Shown here in pieces: positions 11,691-23,699 of a stretch of DNA of 64,000 nt (position 1 is its first letter; each line of letters opens with the position of its first letter). The stretch is from Anaeramoeba flamelloides. Taxonomy: Eukaryota; Metamonada; Anaeramoebidae. The DNA is taken from NCBI GenBank assembly GCA_027625915.1, contig JANTQA010000047.1, positions 8,742,001 through 8,806,000 on the forward strand. Direction: 5' to 3'. A program made the translations under genes and the position numbers. The notes beneath the pieces are model-generated. The model was given only the letters and a program-made list of their open reading frames with translations, was not told the DNA's origin and did not search any database.

Positions 11691-13059
11691 TTTGTATTAT
11701 TTTTGAAAAAAGTGTAAATTACACTCTAGATTTTCTCTTGATTAAATTCCCTATAAGAAAGTTTAAAGTGAAATTATAGATTTCTCAAACATTTACATGT
11801 AGGAATACCCAAATTATCTTTTTGGTGAAAAGAGCAAAAGTAAAAAATTGAAAAGAAAAAATAACAAAAAAAGCAAAAACAAAAAATTGATAATATTAAG
11901 AAAAAAAAAGAAATATAAAAAAAGAAAAAGAAAAGGTGCTAATAAGAGACTATTGTTAAAAAAAAAACCAAAAAATAAAATAAAAAAAAAAAAAACAAGA
12001 TAATACATTCATTTAATTAAGAATATCCTAAAAAAAGGCCCACCACAATAAGTTTGATCAATTTAATTTAATTTAATAAATAATTATGAATGTTCATTTT
12101 TCTGACAGTGTTTAATTGTTACAGTTACTTTTTGATTTTTTTTTTTTAGAAATAATTTGCTTTAACCCTTAATATTTTTTTCCTTGGTTTTTCCTTTTTA
12201 GTTTCAAGTTACCAATAATTTCAGGTTTCGTTATCTTTTGTTGACAAGTAACCACTTGATCCTTGTCCTTTGTAACTCTTCTTCCCAATATAAAACAAAA
12301 CTTTGGTAAAAATAGGAAAAAAAAAACAAAAAAATATACATTTCATTGTTTCATTTTTTTGTTACTTTGATTATTATACCTAAAATTATCCATCCAGTTC
12401 CATTTTTTAGACATAAAAACGAAACAAAACTTATGGTAAAGAAAAAAACCCAGTTTAAAGCACAAAATTCAAATTATAGTAAAATAATTTGTAGAAAAAA
12501 AATTCCAAAAAATGTGTATTAATTGTGTGTTTATTTTTACTTTAAATCTCATTCAAAATTTGTGTCTAAAGTTGAAATGATCGTATAGATCTTTTAAGAA
12601 ACCAAAGAAGAAGAAGAAAGGTATTAAATATACATTGGTTGTTTAATAATGTTCATAATTATAATAATAATTTGTAATAAACTTGTCATTATATGTTTAA
12701 ATAAAATTAAATTTCTCTAGTATTTTTTATATAAACTAAATTTCATAATAAATTGCCCATCTTACATTAGAATAATAAATTGCTTTTGTATCGTTTTGAA
12801 GTTTTTGCTCTCACAATGAAAAGTTTGCAAATAAATCATTTTTTCTCTTTTTTATTTTTTCAACAGTGTTTTGTTAAAATGGAAAATGGAAAAAGAAAAT
12901 GAACAATTGGAAAGAAGTAACTCATGAATTAATGAAAATTTTGGTTTCAAATATGAAAAAGAGATTAGATTTAGTTATTCAAATGGAAGGAGAATTGATA
13001 AATGGGTTTTTTTACTTTTTTAAATTTTCCATTTTTTATGTAATGCTTCTTTCAAAATA

Positions 13060-13262
13060 AATTCCCCAATTTTATATAGCAGTTTTTTTTTAGTTTTTTT
13101 TTCTTTTATTTTGAGACAAAAAATAAATATTTCTTGAGTATAGTATTGAATATTAAAATTGAAATTTTTATATTATAATATATAACTTCAATTATTAAAA
13201 ATATTTTTATTTAAAATTCGATTTTTAATGGGCCAATTATTATGAAAGTTGGTTTATAATGA
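13060..13262 (+). repeat. dispersed ~0.2-kb repeat
   Basis: Shares TAACTTCAATT, GATTTTTAATGGGC and a following AT...ATGAAA/TTTGAAA..TTTA end with 57100-57315. The inverse lies at 22165-22375. The shared end resembles TAAACCCCATTTCAAAATCA, similar in style to the Tc1-like family ends. Non-coding. Confidence 0.4.
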
Positions 13263-15972
13263 TCCCCTTTTTACTTATATTTATTCAGCTTAAAATAGGA
13301 TATAATATAATTTTAATAGAAGGTTTACGGATATATTTTTCAATTTAATTAAAGTTTCAGAAATCGCGAAATTACAGGAAATCGTGACAATTAATAATTC
13401 TTTAATAATAATTTCAAATTATGATATTTTGATAAAAGGCCGATAAGTATGTAACAATTGTGCTGAGTGTCAAAATATCATGATAAAAAATTGATTACAA
13501 AAAAATAGGAAAAAATGAAATTATTAAGGAATAATCCCTATGAAATATTTTCCATTGGGTTTTCTTCTGTTTGGAAATAATTTTTTTATTATTCTTAATA
13601 GATGACTGTTTGAGCCCAGTTTCATTTCTTAACTGGGTTGGTCAGTAAATTATTATTTTTTTAACCAAAGAAGTTATTGTATCATTTTCAGTTTTATGTG
13701 TTCCCCCATTAGGTAATAATCCCTCTTATCTTGTAAAAGATATCAAAACCAAGATAATATTTAAAGACGTGTGTTTTTTATAACTGTTGTTGATTAAGAC
13801 TTTTAGATATTATAATTATTGCCCATCTTTGAAAATTCAGTTTCTTTTGAATTTTTTTATTTGTCAAAAATTACTTCGGGGATTAAATAATTTTTAATTT
13901 GACAAACAAATTTAAATAAATTAAAGTTTAGTTAAATAAAATAACAAAAATGGTTTCAACTATGATGAAATTAACTTAGTTTGTAAAAAATCAATTATTT
14001 GGTATATCTGGGATAAAAAAATGTTTAATTATTCCTTGAATTTGGTAGAATACAATTATTTTAGACAAAATTGGCCATTTAATTAGTATTTTAAAGAACT
14101 GATAGGTCAGGGATTTTTCTTTTTATAATTCTCCAAATATTTTGGATAATTAAATAAAATATAAAATATTTAACAAAATTAAAAGATTATTAAATAATTA
14201 ACAAAAAATCAATGCCAGCCCAATACTTAAAATCAAATTTCACAGCATCTAACAAATATAAAAATATTAAATTTTGTTAGAATTCTGAAAAAGTATTTTT
14301 TTTAGTCCAAAAAATTCTCAGTATGAAAATTAAAATAGGATTATAGAATTCTTCCACTATTGCTTATCTAAAAAATTTCCGCATTTTTGTCTGTTGAATG
14401 TAGTTATTTAGTATCAAAAATTTTCATTGAATTGTGTTTTTTTTTTCAATTTTGAAATTTGGGTTTCTATTGGTATTACTGTTTTATCAATTACAATAAC
14501 ATAAAAAAGCACCAAAAAAATAAACCAATATCATCAATTAAAATCTTTTTCTTAAAACCTATACTATAAATGAAAAACAGGAAAATAAAAATGAAGTGTA
14601 ATTTTTTTTCGTATTTAGTATTCAAATATAAGTTTTGTTTTAATTGTTTTATCTTCATTTTAAAGTTTTACTTTAAACTATCAAAGATATTCGTCTTTAT
14701 GGAATTATCATCAGTCATACTTTTTAATTTTTGATTTTCATAGTTTTTGTGATAATATTTTAAGTAAAAATTTGAATACCAACTGCCAATTTTATAAAAA
14801 TTAACGTTTGGCGAACCTTCCAGTGTTTAAATTTTGTTTTTTTCTGGTTTATGGGGGTGGGTATATACTGGGGTTTCCATAATTATAGAAAACATTAGTT
14901 ATAAGAAAAAAATTTTTAAAAAATTATATTTTAAAACAAAATGGAAATAATAATAATAAAATTTCAAAAACAAATGATAAAATTTATAATAAAAGTTGTT
15001 ATTGCTTCAATAAAAAAAAAAATAGTTTAATTATATTTAATCTGATATTTTTTTAAATATGTACTAAAAAATTAAAAAAAGAAAAGAAAAGTAGAAAAAA
15101 GAAAATAACAAAAGCAAAAAAATGAACAGATGCAAAAATTGAAAATTTAATCTGAATTTAATACTGGATCAAATCCATACAACATTTTCAATTTCTTTAA
15201 TAAAAATGAACATATTTAACTACAAAAAGAGTTTATCTTTAAGAATTTACTAAAAATTTCCAAAGATATACCCAAAAAAAAATGTTTTTCTATATCTCCC
15301 CATTATCATCACAAATTAACATAAAAAAAATAAAAAGATCTAATAATAATAAGAAATTCTATTTCATCAAACAGTACTTTATACATTTTCATTTTCTCCA
15401 CGCTCTCTTTTAATCTTTCAAAATGAATTTTTTTGCACTTTAAAAAATAAAATTATCAGCTTTTTTACTAACATAACCTAAAACCAACAAATCTCAAACA
15501 AGTAAAAACAAGTAATCTAACTTTTTTTTTAAAGAAAAGTAGACAAAAAAACAGAAACTACCAATTTGTAACAATTATAATATTTTTTTATTATTCTCTT
15601 TTTTTTTGACATTTATATACAAGTTGAACTGATCAAGTAAAAGTCTGACAACACCTCCTTGGGTAATCATTCCTAATTTGAAGATGAGAATGATTTTCAA
15701 ATCCTAATAAATCAAAATACAAACTTTTTGTCTCTTATATTGATATCGAGATATCTTTGTGTTTAGTTGTGGAAGAAAAATATAAATTACTTTTAATTGG
15801 AAATAAAAAAGGTAAAATTCATTTGAATTATACCCACAAAACAATAACTAGATTAATCAAAAAAAAAAAAAAATGTTTTTTTTGCTTTTATTTTTATTTT
15901 TTTAGATACTTTGGGTGTAGCTAGTTGGTAATCAAAGAAAACTATTTTAATGAGGAATAAGAATAAAGAAAA

Positions 15973-18102
15973 TTAATTAACTATCTTGGTAATTGTTTCT
16001 TTCTCTGGGTTATGGAGAATACCATGAACTGGACAAGAATTGATACCACTTAATAATGCTTTTTTCATTTCGTTTGTTAAACCTTCCCCAATGAATTCGA
16101 TTTCTCTTAAAAATTGATCAACCTTTCCTTCTTTTTTATGGGTGACTTTACATTTGATTTCTTTAAGTGGGTACCCTTTGTCCTTAGCAATATATTTACC
16201 CATCAATGAAGAACAAGTAGCATAGGAACTCTATTTTGAATAAAGAGAGAATAAAGAATTGAAAATAGGTTAAAATTAGAATTTTTAATTGTTGATATTA
16301 TAAAATAAGTTACTGAAAAAAAAAAATATTTAAATTTTTCAATTTAGTGGAGTAAAACTTTTAAATTTTGGCTTTTTACTTTTCAACATTTAAGAGTGTG
16401 TTTTAATATATTTTAATATTATTTGAAAATATAAATTGAACAACATTTTCATTCAGCTTTGCAAAAAATTGTTTCAAAGATCAATTCCAAATTTCAACTA
16501 ATTTAATTCCACAGATCAGTTTATATTAGGATTTCACCCTTGGGAGTGGAAATCTTTATAGTTTCAGAAATTCTTTTATTCTTTTTTTTTTTGATCTTTT
16601 ATTCCGAGGGATAAATGGAAATTTTTTTTTGATTTATTTTACAATTAACAGTATATACTTTTTACATTCTAAAGTTAAAAAAAAAAAAAAAAAAATCACC
16701 AGCTAATATTCATTTTTACAAAAACTCAAAACAAATTTTCAATTGTAAATTTGTTGAATGAGTATATTTATTGTTTTGGATGACAATTAAATTTAAACTT
16801 GGAAATAAAAGTTTTTACACACTTCTATTTCTATTAAGTACATTTCAAGTTTTTTCCCTCTCATTTAAAATCAAAATGTGGGATATCATCTTAAAATTTT
16901 TAATAAAAATATAAAAGTCTCTCTCGTTTAACAATTTTGAAACAAAAGTTCTTTCAAGCCTGATCAATAATGATTTGCTTCATTTTTTTTACAAAAGTTG
17001 AAGAAATGAAATTAACTTTTAAATCGTTACTTGTGATGAAGAAAGTGCCTTATTTTTCAATAGGAAGGAAATTATATTCAAAAAATAAAATTGTTTTTGG
17101 TTTGTACAAAAAATATGTGAATATTCCACAAGAGTAAATATGAACGTTGTAAAAAATAGAGTTTTTACAATTTTAGAGAGAAATAAAGAGTTTGATGAAT
17201 TTATCAAAATTTTGGTAATAGAAAATATAATATCTAATTATCTTAATAGACTAATAAGAATTTTAATCAAAAAATGGTTTGACAAACAACCATCTTTCAA
17301 ATTTCAAAAAAAAAACATTTTTCAAACAAAGTATTGGTATTTGCCAAACGATTTTATATATTGAAAATCCCTTTGAGATTAAAAATCAAAACGGGTATTT
17401 TGTTTACTATTACCAAAATTTGGATAAATACATGGAACTCCTTATTTATCTCTAAAATTGTAAAAACTCTATTTTTTACAACATTCCTTATTTACACTTG
17501 TGTTTGTGAATCACACAACAAGACCTAAAAGTGATATTCAAAAAAAAAAAAAAAAAAAAAGAGTTGAATTGAAAGTCTTTGTTGATTATGAGGTTTACAT
17601 TATTCTGATTGTGAAGAGACAAGTGAACAAAAAAGTGACAATTAAATTATGGTGTAGGTAAACGAACATTTTTAAATAAATTAGCCGAATTAGAAAATTA
17701 CTTGCTTGAAAATACCCAAAAGTAATCGATGTTTATTGATCGTCTTGATCAAATTCATACTTTTTCCAAAACTCCTCTAATTTAAAATCGCCACCTTCAC
17801 AAAATGGGGTAAAATAGGATTCCACCCAACTTTTTGTTCGAGAAAAAAAAGTAAAATGATTAGATCGAGAAAGGAAAAATAATTACCAAAAGGAGATCTA
17901 AGGGTTTTGGGCCATTGTCAAGTCCGCCGTATGGATCCGAAGGAAGTCCTGAAGAAAAAGTAAATTGTCCGTCGTTAATATCAACAGTGGTAACAAATTT
18001 GCTTTTGGTGGTAGACAAAACCGAATTTTTTGCACCTACAAGCTTGGAGAAATTACGGAGGAAATTGTTTTTTGTGATTGATTGGAAATTTTTGGAAAGC
18101 AT
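15973..18102 (-). CDS. OsmC/Ohr-family peroxidase-like protein, copy 2 (two exons)
   Basis: Exon 1 is 18102-17887 and exon 2 is 16230-15973. The junction reads PKPLDLLL|SSYATCSSLM, matching copy 1 in position and phase. The product is about 157 residues. Both redox cysteines are kept (SYATC, residue about 77; NSCPVHGIL, about 140), and exon 2 has the same length as in copy 1 with roughly 60% identity by eye, so both copies look functional. The N-terminus MLSKNFQSITKNNFLRNFSK again looks like an organelle presequence: Lys/Arg/Asn/Phe-rich, no acidic residue. The intron is 1656 bp against 136 bp in copy 1, and is swollen by at least two inverted-repeat elements. The gene converges on copy 1. 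Confidence 0.88.
16420..16655. mobile_element. MITE (CAAAATTTTCATTCAG family), copy 2
   Basis: The left end carries ACATTTTCATTCAGCTTTGC at 16443-16462. The right end carries the inverse of the family's outer motif, ACTGTTAATTGTAAAATAAA, at about 16630-16650. Size is about 235 bp, as for copy 1 at 9.8 kb. The right inner repeat has decayed. It lies within the OsmC-2 intron. Confidence 0.5.
17127..17501. repeat. inverted repeat, ~95-bp arms, in intron
   Basis: The left arm 17127-17220 and right arm 17404-17501 are inverted copies sharing AAAAATAGAGTTTTTACAA and AAATTTTGGTAATAG, separated by about 180 bp. The arms are similar but not identical. No clear target duplication or relative elsewhere in the window, so this is possibly a separate MITE family. 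Confidence 0.65.
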
Positions 18103-18861
18103 AATTGAAAAGTATTTCGAATTAGAGAAAATGATGTGTAAAAAATAAATGAAAAATTAAAAGTTCTTTTTTTTTTTAAATAAATTTGACTTACTTAAAA
18201 TTTTATTGACAGGTTATTAGGTTTATATTTCTAGGTTGATAATTTATGAATTTGTTGAATCAGAATAGATTTTTTTCAAGTATTTTTTTTTGTTTTTTGG
18301 GATAATTTGCGCGAATTCAAAAAATTTTTATTACATGTAACAAGTGTAATTTTAAAAGGAAAAAGAAAACACAAGGAGTTGTTGCTTCTCAAACATTTTG
18401 AAAAAATATTAGATCGAGTAAAATAACGTAAAAAATAAACTATTCAAAAAACGAAGAAACAGTTTGATTTCATTTTAAAATGAGAAACAATTTGTTCCTT
18501 TTTGTGATCATCAATTACTGATAAACAGAAAAGGGAAAAAATTTCAACTGTTTCACTTTTTTTTTAATGCAGAAAAATCCATCAAGTTTAGGATTATCAG
18601 TTCACACTAAATTCCATCACTTAAAAAAGAACAATATTAAATAAAAAGCGATCATAAATAATAATCTCTTTTTGAGAAAACTTTTTTGTGCTAAGAAAAA
18701 GACTAGTTGGAAAACGGAAGTCAAAATTTTTTCAATTAACTCTTGATATAACAGACTGAGTTTAGACTTTTATCAAAAAAGCATAATAACAAAATGTCTT
18801 CTTTTTCTTTTTCTTTTCTAAAAACTTTTCTTTCGATTTTAAAAGGAGAAAAAATAAAAGT

Positions 18862-20735
18862 CTTTTTTTTAAAATAATAGTTGTTGCCATGATAGAAAAT
18901 TTGAAAAAAAGATTATCTTGTTTGGGGTGTAGTGACTGTTAATTTGGTTCTTTTTTGATCAATCTTGTGATTGGTATGGGTTTTAATAGTGGTTCATAAA
19001 GACAATTTTTGACAGTTGTTTTTTAATTTTTCCGAAATCTGGATTGAAGAGTGTAAGGCTAATAGACTATCTGAACTTATTTTAATAAATGTGCAATTTT
19101 GGGGTTTTTAATGGAAATAGTTCTTTTACTTTTTAGTCAATTCACTCAAAAAAAAAATTATTATTTTTAAAAGTTCTACAATTAAACCAAACCTAATTAA
19201 AAATTTCATTGGACAACCCACTGACCACATTTTTTTATAACTTACCCACCAATCTATTAAGGATTATCCGAATTTTATGCTCCATGGATCCTATTTTTAA
19301 GTGTAGAAACATATTTATGGGCTTAAAAGAAACTCGATCTTATAGATCTTGCTAACTCTAAAATTTAGGGTGTTTTTTGGAAATTTTTGATTTTGGCAAA
19401 TCCATTTTTAGGTTGAATTTAACATCTTTGTTATTTTCTCTTGGCAAATCTTGATAGTATTCTTGAAAAAATAAAGAATTCGTTGCTTTCTTCTCTGGTG
19501 TCTCTTAATTGTTTTTTTTGATACTGAAAAAAATTTTTTGGGTTAATTTTGTTTCGTTGGGTATTTATAAGCTAAGTGCATTGATTAGGTTTCTGGACTT
19601 TTTTTTTTTTTTCGATCTTTGGGATCTTGAAACCCATTCTATTTCCTTTCCCCCCTTTTTTTTTTGAGAGTTTTGTTAGGGGTAGTTGAGTAATTCTCCC
19701 AACAAAGTAACAATACCTCGAAATCAACTGATTGGGTTGTTTAACATTAGGTGGTGGTTTGAGAAACTTAACAAGCATTCCTTTAGACAGGTGCCTTTAA
19801 TATTTTTTACTAAAGTAATGCTATCTCAACCACAAACTTGATGAATTGGTAAAAGAGAGAAATTTTAGTCTTTAATGGTAATTGCTTCGATCTTTTTGTG
19901 TTGGGAAATGGGATTTTAATTGTTGTTTCTATACCCTTTCTACACAACAAACCCAAAATATAAAATCCCAATTGATAGTTTTGTGTTCCTTTGAAAAAAT
20001 GCTTTGTGTTTTTCCAAATTAAAAAAAAATTTAAAAGTTAGAACAAAAAATAAACAAAAAAAAACTCTTTTGTAAATTATTTAAAGTACAAAACAAATTC
20101 AAGACTTCAAAATAGCATTACCAAAATTTCAGATCCTTCACGAAAAAGAAAAAAAAATCCCCTTCGTCAAATCCAAAAATTTTCACTCAAAATTTTCGAC
20201 TTCCAAAATGATATTGGGAAAAGGTCACTTCACTTTATATTGAAGTATGTTAGATACCGTAATGAGTGTAGCCACCCATTTGAAAAGAAAGTGAGGTGAC
20301 TTTTTCCTAATTTCAAAAAAAATAGCTTTTTATTTTTGCCTTGCTTTGTTGGGATTTTTCGAAAAGTTTTTGGATCAATAAATGATTTTAGTCAAAATCT
20401 TATATTGCTAAAAATTGGCAATATTTTAACTTTCCCTAAATTCCTTGTATTTTAAAGGTCTTAATCTATTTACTGTATTGTATTTCAATACCTACAGAGC
20501 AAAAAATTCAGATAACCCTTAATCTTACACTCTTCAATCTTGATTTCGGAAAAATTAATAATAAATTGTCAAAAATTATCTTTTTTAAGCACTATTAATA
20601 TCCATTCCAAGTAAAAGATCCCACAGACAAGTTTCAAATATCCAATTCACTACACCCCAAACAAGATATTAGATAACCTTCTTTCAAATGTCTGAGATTG
20701 TAAGCGTGGCAATTTTAAAAAAAGTGAGGAACACG
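18862..20735. mobile_element. 1.9-kb element with ~200-bp inverted ends
   Basis: The left arm (about 18862-19080) and the inverse of the right arm (about 20490-20735) share TCTTGTTTGGGGTGTAGTGA, AATTTTTGACA, TTTTTCCGAAATC and GATTGAAGAGTGTAAG in order. The interior has no transposase that I can recognise. A 68-codon frame on the minus strand at 19572-19778 is basic and featureless. Most likely a non-autonomous DNA transposon or foldback element. The superfamily is not assignable because no clear target duplication is visible. Confidence 0.65.
20216..20312. repeat. small inverted repeat inside the 1.9-kb element
   Basis: GGGAAAAGGTCACTTCACTTT on the left pairs with AAAGTGAGGTGACTTTTTCC on the right, about 22-bp arms around a 50-bp loop. 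It may be a nested MITE or an internal hairpin of the larger element. Confidence 0.5.
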
Positions 20736-20926
20736 ATTTGTCAGAGTTGTTGCAAAAACCACTTGAAAGAATGATATAAATTGTTTGAGTCATACTTTAC
20801 AATTGGCTAGTGTTTAAAGGGTATGTCTCTAACTGTTTACTGTTGAGAGAAAAATGTTGGATACAGAAAAATGGTTGGACACCATTTTTAATTGGGAACA
20901 CTAGTAAAATTGAAAATCAAATCTTA

Positions 20927-21122
20927 CAGTCAGTTTCACTTTTAAGGCACAAACTTACAACGAAATTTAAGGCACAAAAAAATCTCAAATTAAGGCACAC
21001 AATTTAGAATTTTTATTTTACAATTTATTTTTACTAGAATTTGAATTTTGTGCTTTAATTTGAGATTTTTTTTGTGCCTTAAATTTCGTTGAAAGTTTGT
21101 GCCTTAAAAGTGAAACTAACTG
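20927..21122. mobile_element. palindromic CAGTCAG MITE, copy 1
   Basis: Starts CAGTCAGTTTCAC, ends with its inverse (GTGAAACTAACTG), and is flanked by TA on both sides. Almost the whole element is a palindrome, with arms of about 95 bp. TA flanks plus a CAGT start fit the Tc1/mariner superfamily (established feature of that group). Non-coding: the frame at 20810-21007 is only a translation of the left arm. Confidence 0.9.
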
Positions 21123-21247
21123 TATTGATAACGAGGCGACTTTGATATAAATCCAGGTTTAAAGGTGCTAAAAGTTCATTAATCTGTGGTATTTGTGTCG
21201 AATATTCATTTGAATAGTTGATAACTAAAATAAATCATGCTATTTTA

Positions 21248-21444
21248 CAGTCAGTTTCACTTTTAAGGCACAAACTTTCAACGAAATTTAAGGCACAAAA
21301 AAAATCTCAAATTAAAGCACAAAATTCGGATTCTAGTAAAATAAATTGTAAAAAAAAAAAATTACAAATTTTGTGCTTTAATTTGAGATTTTTTTGTGCC
21401 TTAAATTTCGTTGTGAGTTTGTGCCTAAAAAGTGAAACTGACTG
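21248..21444. mobile_element. palindromic CAGTCAG MITE, copy 2
   Basis: Flanked by TA, both ends intact (CAGTCAGTTTCAC and GTGAAACTGACTG), only about 125 bp from copy 1. The arms differ slightly in the inner CAAACTTTCAACG block. The peptide frame over it at 21218-21487 is not a gene. Confidence 0.9.
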
Positions 21445-21659
21445 TAACAAAAATCCAAGTTTTAGTAAAGTTTACTATACATTCTGAAAATGGTAATTTT
21501 TAAACTTGCTTTAGATTATAAGAGATAAGGTTTTGAAAAAGTAGAATTACATTAATTGTTATTCTAATAAGTAGATTATTGTTATTTTCTTTAGTTATTT
21601 CACAAACGATTGAAATTAAAAATCATTTTCAGGTAATGTTTCCAATTAAAATTGCTGTC

Positions 21660-22160
21660 CAACCATTTTTCTGTGTCTAACATTTTTCTCTCTACAGTTA
21701 ATCTGTGTTTCAAAATAAAAGGTGTATTTCTTTTTGTTAGAAGACTTATAATTTAATCGATCAAAGAAACAGACAAAAAACCCCAAGTAAATATGGGACT
21801 GATTCCTTAAAATTCTATTATTAAAAAAAGAAATTTGAAAAAAATAAAGGATCAAATTGGAAAATTTATCTGAAAAAATAGAGTCAATTTTTAATCGTGA
21901 ATTTTTATTTTAAGGAAGTTAATCCCTATTCAAATTTTGAGTACCACCATTTATGTGAAATTAAATCCACCAAATCATTTCTTGAACCAAATACGTTGAT
22001 ATTTAAAATTTTTGTAAAAAATCAAGTAGTTTACCTTCAAAATTGATTTGAACTTAGGTATACTATTCGATAATGAATTTAATATTTCATTAGAATAATA
22101 AGAAAAAAAAGCATAGATTTTGCACCTTTTTGTTAGACTGATGATTATTTTTCAAAAATA
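21660..22160 (+). repeat. dispersed 0.4-0.5-kb repeat, copy 2
   Basis: Shares CTGTGTTTCAAAATAAAA, CGATCAAAGAAAC and TTCTATTATTAAAAA with the copy at 60134-60602, and the GGTATACTATTC...TTTAATATT block with 3860-4270 and 23700-24055. Non-coding and diverged. Confidence 0.5.
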
Positions 22161-22164
22161 AACC

Positions 22165-22375
22165 CCATTTCAAAATCATTGGGACATTAAAAATTAAAAT
22201 TTTTGAAATAAATTTTTTTATAAATTGAAGTTTTCTATAATAATAAAAAAATTATAATTTTAATATTCAGTTCTATATACTAGAAATATTTTTTTTGTCT
22301 AAAAATAAAATAAAAAAAAGTTATCAAAAAACACAAATAAAAATTAGGCCATTTATCATGAAATTTAGTTTACAA
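22165..22375 (-). repeat. dispersed ~0.2-kb repeat (inverted copy)
   Basis: Begins AACCCCATTTCAAAATCAT and ends AAAATTAGGCCATTTATCAT. Its reverse complement aligns with 13060-13262 and 57100-57315 through the AATGGGCCAAT region. Non-coding. Confidence 0.35.
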
Positions 22376-22759
22376 GAATGTGTCAGATATCACAGTAATT
22401 ACATTTTCTACCCAAATAATCAAATAGAATTCAAAAAAATGAAAAGATTGAAAAAGAAAAAATAAATAAAAATAGTTTATTATTTGATCTTATCGGAAAC
22501 ATTTGATACCGTTACCCTTTTTTAATTTGGCTTTGTTTTCAATTCTTTTTGGAAATACCTTTGTATTGAAAATCTATTAGATATAAATTACTTTGTATTA
22601 ATTAAGAATTTCCACAATGGATTTAAAAACCCCATTTTCATTTAATTCATTTAATTCTAGTTTTATTTCAGAAAAGAGGATATTTTTTAAATTCCTCTTC
22701 AGAAATAATTATTAAGGTGTGAATTAGTTTGATTTTATAATTAAACATTTTCCATTATA

Positions 22760-22958
22760 CAGTCAGTTTCACTTTTAAGGCACAAACTTTCAACGAAATT
22801 TATGGCACAATAAAAATCTCAAATTAAAGTACAAAATTCAAATTCTAGTAAAAATAAATTGTAAAAAAAAAAAATTCCAAATTTTGAGCCTTAATTTGAG
22901 ATTTTTTTTGTGCCTTAAATTTCGTTGAAAGTTTGTGCCTTAAAAGTGAAACTGACTG
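22760..22958. mobile_element. palindromic CAGTCAG MITE, copy 3
   Basis: TA-flanked, both terminal 13-mers intact. The arms carry a few independent changes (TTTATGGCAC in the left arm, TTGAGCCTTAA in the right). Confidence 0.9.
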
Positions 22959-23335
22959 TAATGAGAACTAAAAAAAATTCTTGGCCCAATTGAATTTCAT
23001 ACTATGGGTTTCTTTTATTTCAGTTGAACCTTTTGTATTTGTTTTTTGATGATAAGAATTCAGCCCTTTATTTTATTTTTTTGTTATAATAATCATTTTT
23101 TTTTTTTTTTGATAAATATGTTTGAAAAAAAAATTTTGAAAATAAATAAGTAAAAAATGTTTTATAAAATAATAATAAAGAGGAATAGAGAAAGAAATAC
23201 AAACCCACAAATTACTTATATCCATTCGATATAATAAGAAAAATAAAAAATATCCGATAATCAGTTTTGGTTGATTTTTTTTTCCTTCATAATTTTTACA
23301 AATTTATCTCGAAAGGCGATCTTCTGTGTTTTGTA

Positions 23336-23534
23336 CAGTCAGTTCCACTTTTAAGGCACAAACTATCAACGAAATTTAAGGCACAATAAAAATCTCAAAT
23401 TAAAGCACAAAATTTGGATAATTTTTTTTTTTACTAATTATTTTACTAGAATCTGAATTTTGTGCCTTAATTTGAGATTTTTATTGTGCCTTAAATTTCG
23501 TTGATAGTTTGTGCCTTAAAAGTGAAACTGACTG
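23336..23534. mobile_element. palindromic CAGTCAG MITE, copy 4
   Basis: TA-flanked. The copy-specific variants CAAACTATCAACG and GGCACAATAAAAATC occur in both arms, as exact inverses. See the finding on mirrored changes. Confidence 0.9.
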
Positions 23535-23699
23535 TAATCAAAAAAAAAATGTTTAAAAAACTGAAAAAAGAAAGATACAATTCATAATAACATTTTGCCA
23601 TTTTCACAAATAGAATTAGTGAATTGGATGTTCTGGTTTCAAAGTTACAATATCTAGTCACAAACTCAAAAAAAACATTTTTCAGTAAGGTTTAAATAA

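Larger units (their letters stand above)
10751..15972. other. gene-free region between the two OsmC genes
   Basis: About 5.2 kb with no credible gene. The start is A-rich 3' flank. At 11.25-11.69 kb a short direct duplication is visible, at 11.7-11.8 kb a small repeat with relatives at 42.9 and 45.1 kb, and at 13.06-13.26 kb a repeat shared with 22.2 and 57.1 kb. The rest is poly-A/T-rich sequence in which I see no structure. Confidence 0.6.
16231..17886 (-). other. enlarged 1.66-kb intron of OsmC-like gene 2
   Basis: On the minus strand the donor is GTAATT and the acceptor AAAATAG. It holds a CAAAATTTTCATTCAG-family element (about 16420-16655) and a separate inverted-repeat element (17127-17501). 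Short open frames at 17019-17207, 17140-17364 and 17334-17528 only translate the arms of that inverted repeat. Confidence 0.8.

Noticed and set aside
17019-17528. Three short frames sharing SKIVKTLFFTTF
   Set aside because: The shared peptide reflects the two arms of an inverted repeat inside the OsmC-2 intron.
20810-21487. Open frames repeating the peptide QSVSLLRHKLSTKFKAQ
   Set aside because: They translate the arms of the palindromic CAGTCAG MITEs. The same peptide appears at 24.1 and 59.3 kb on either strand and has no coding signature.
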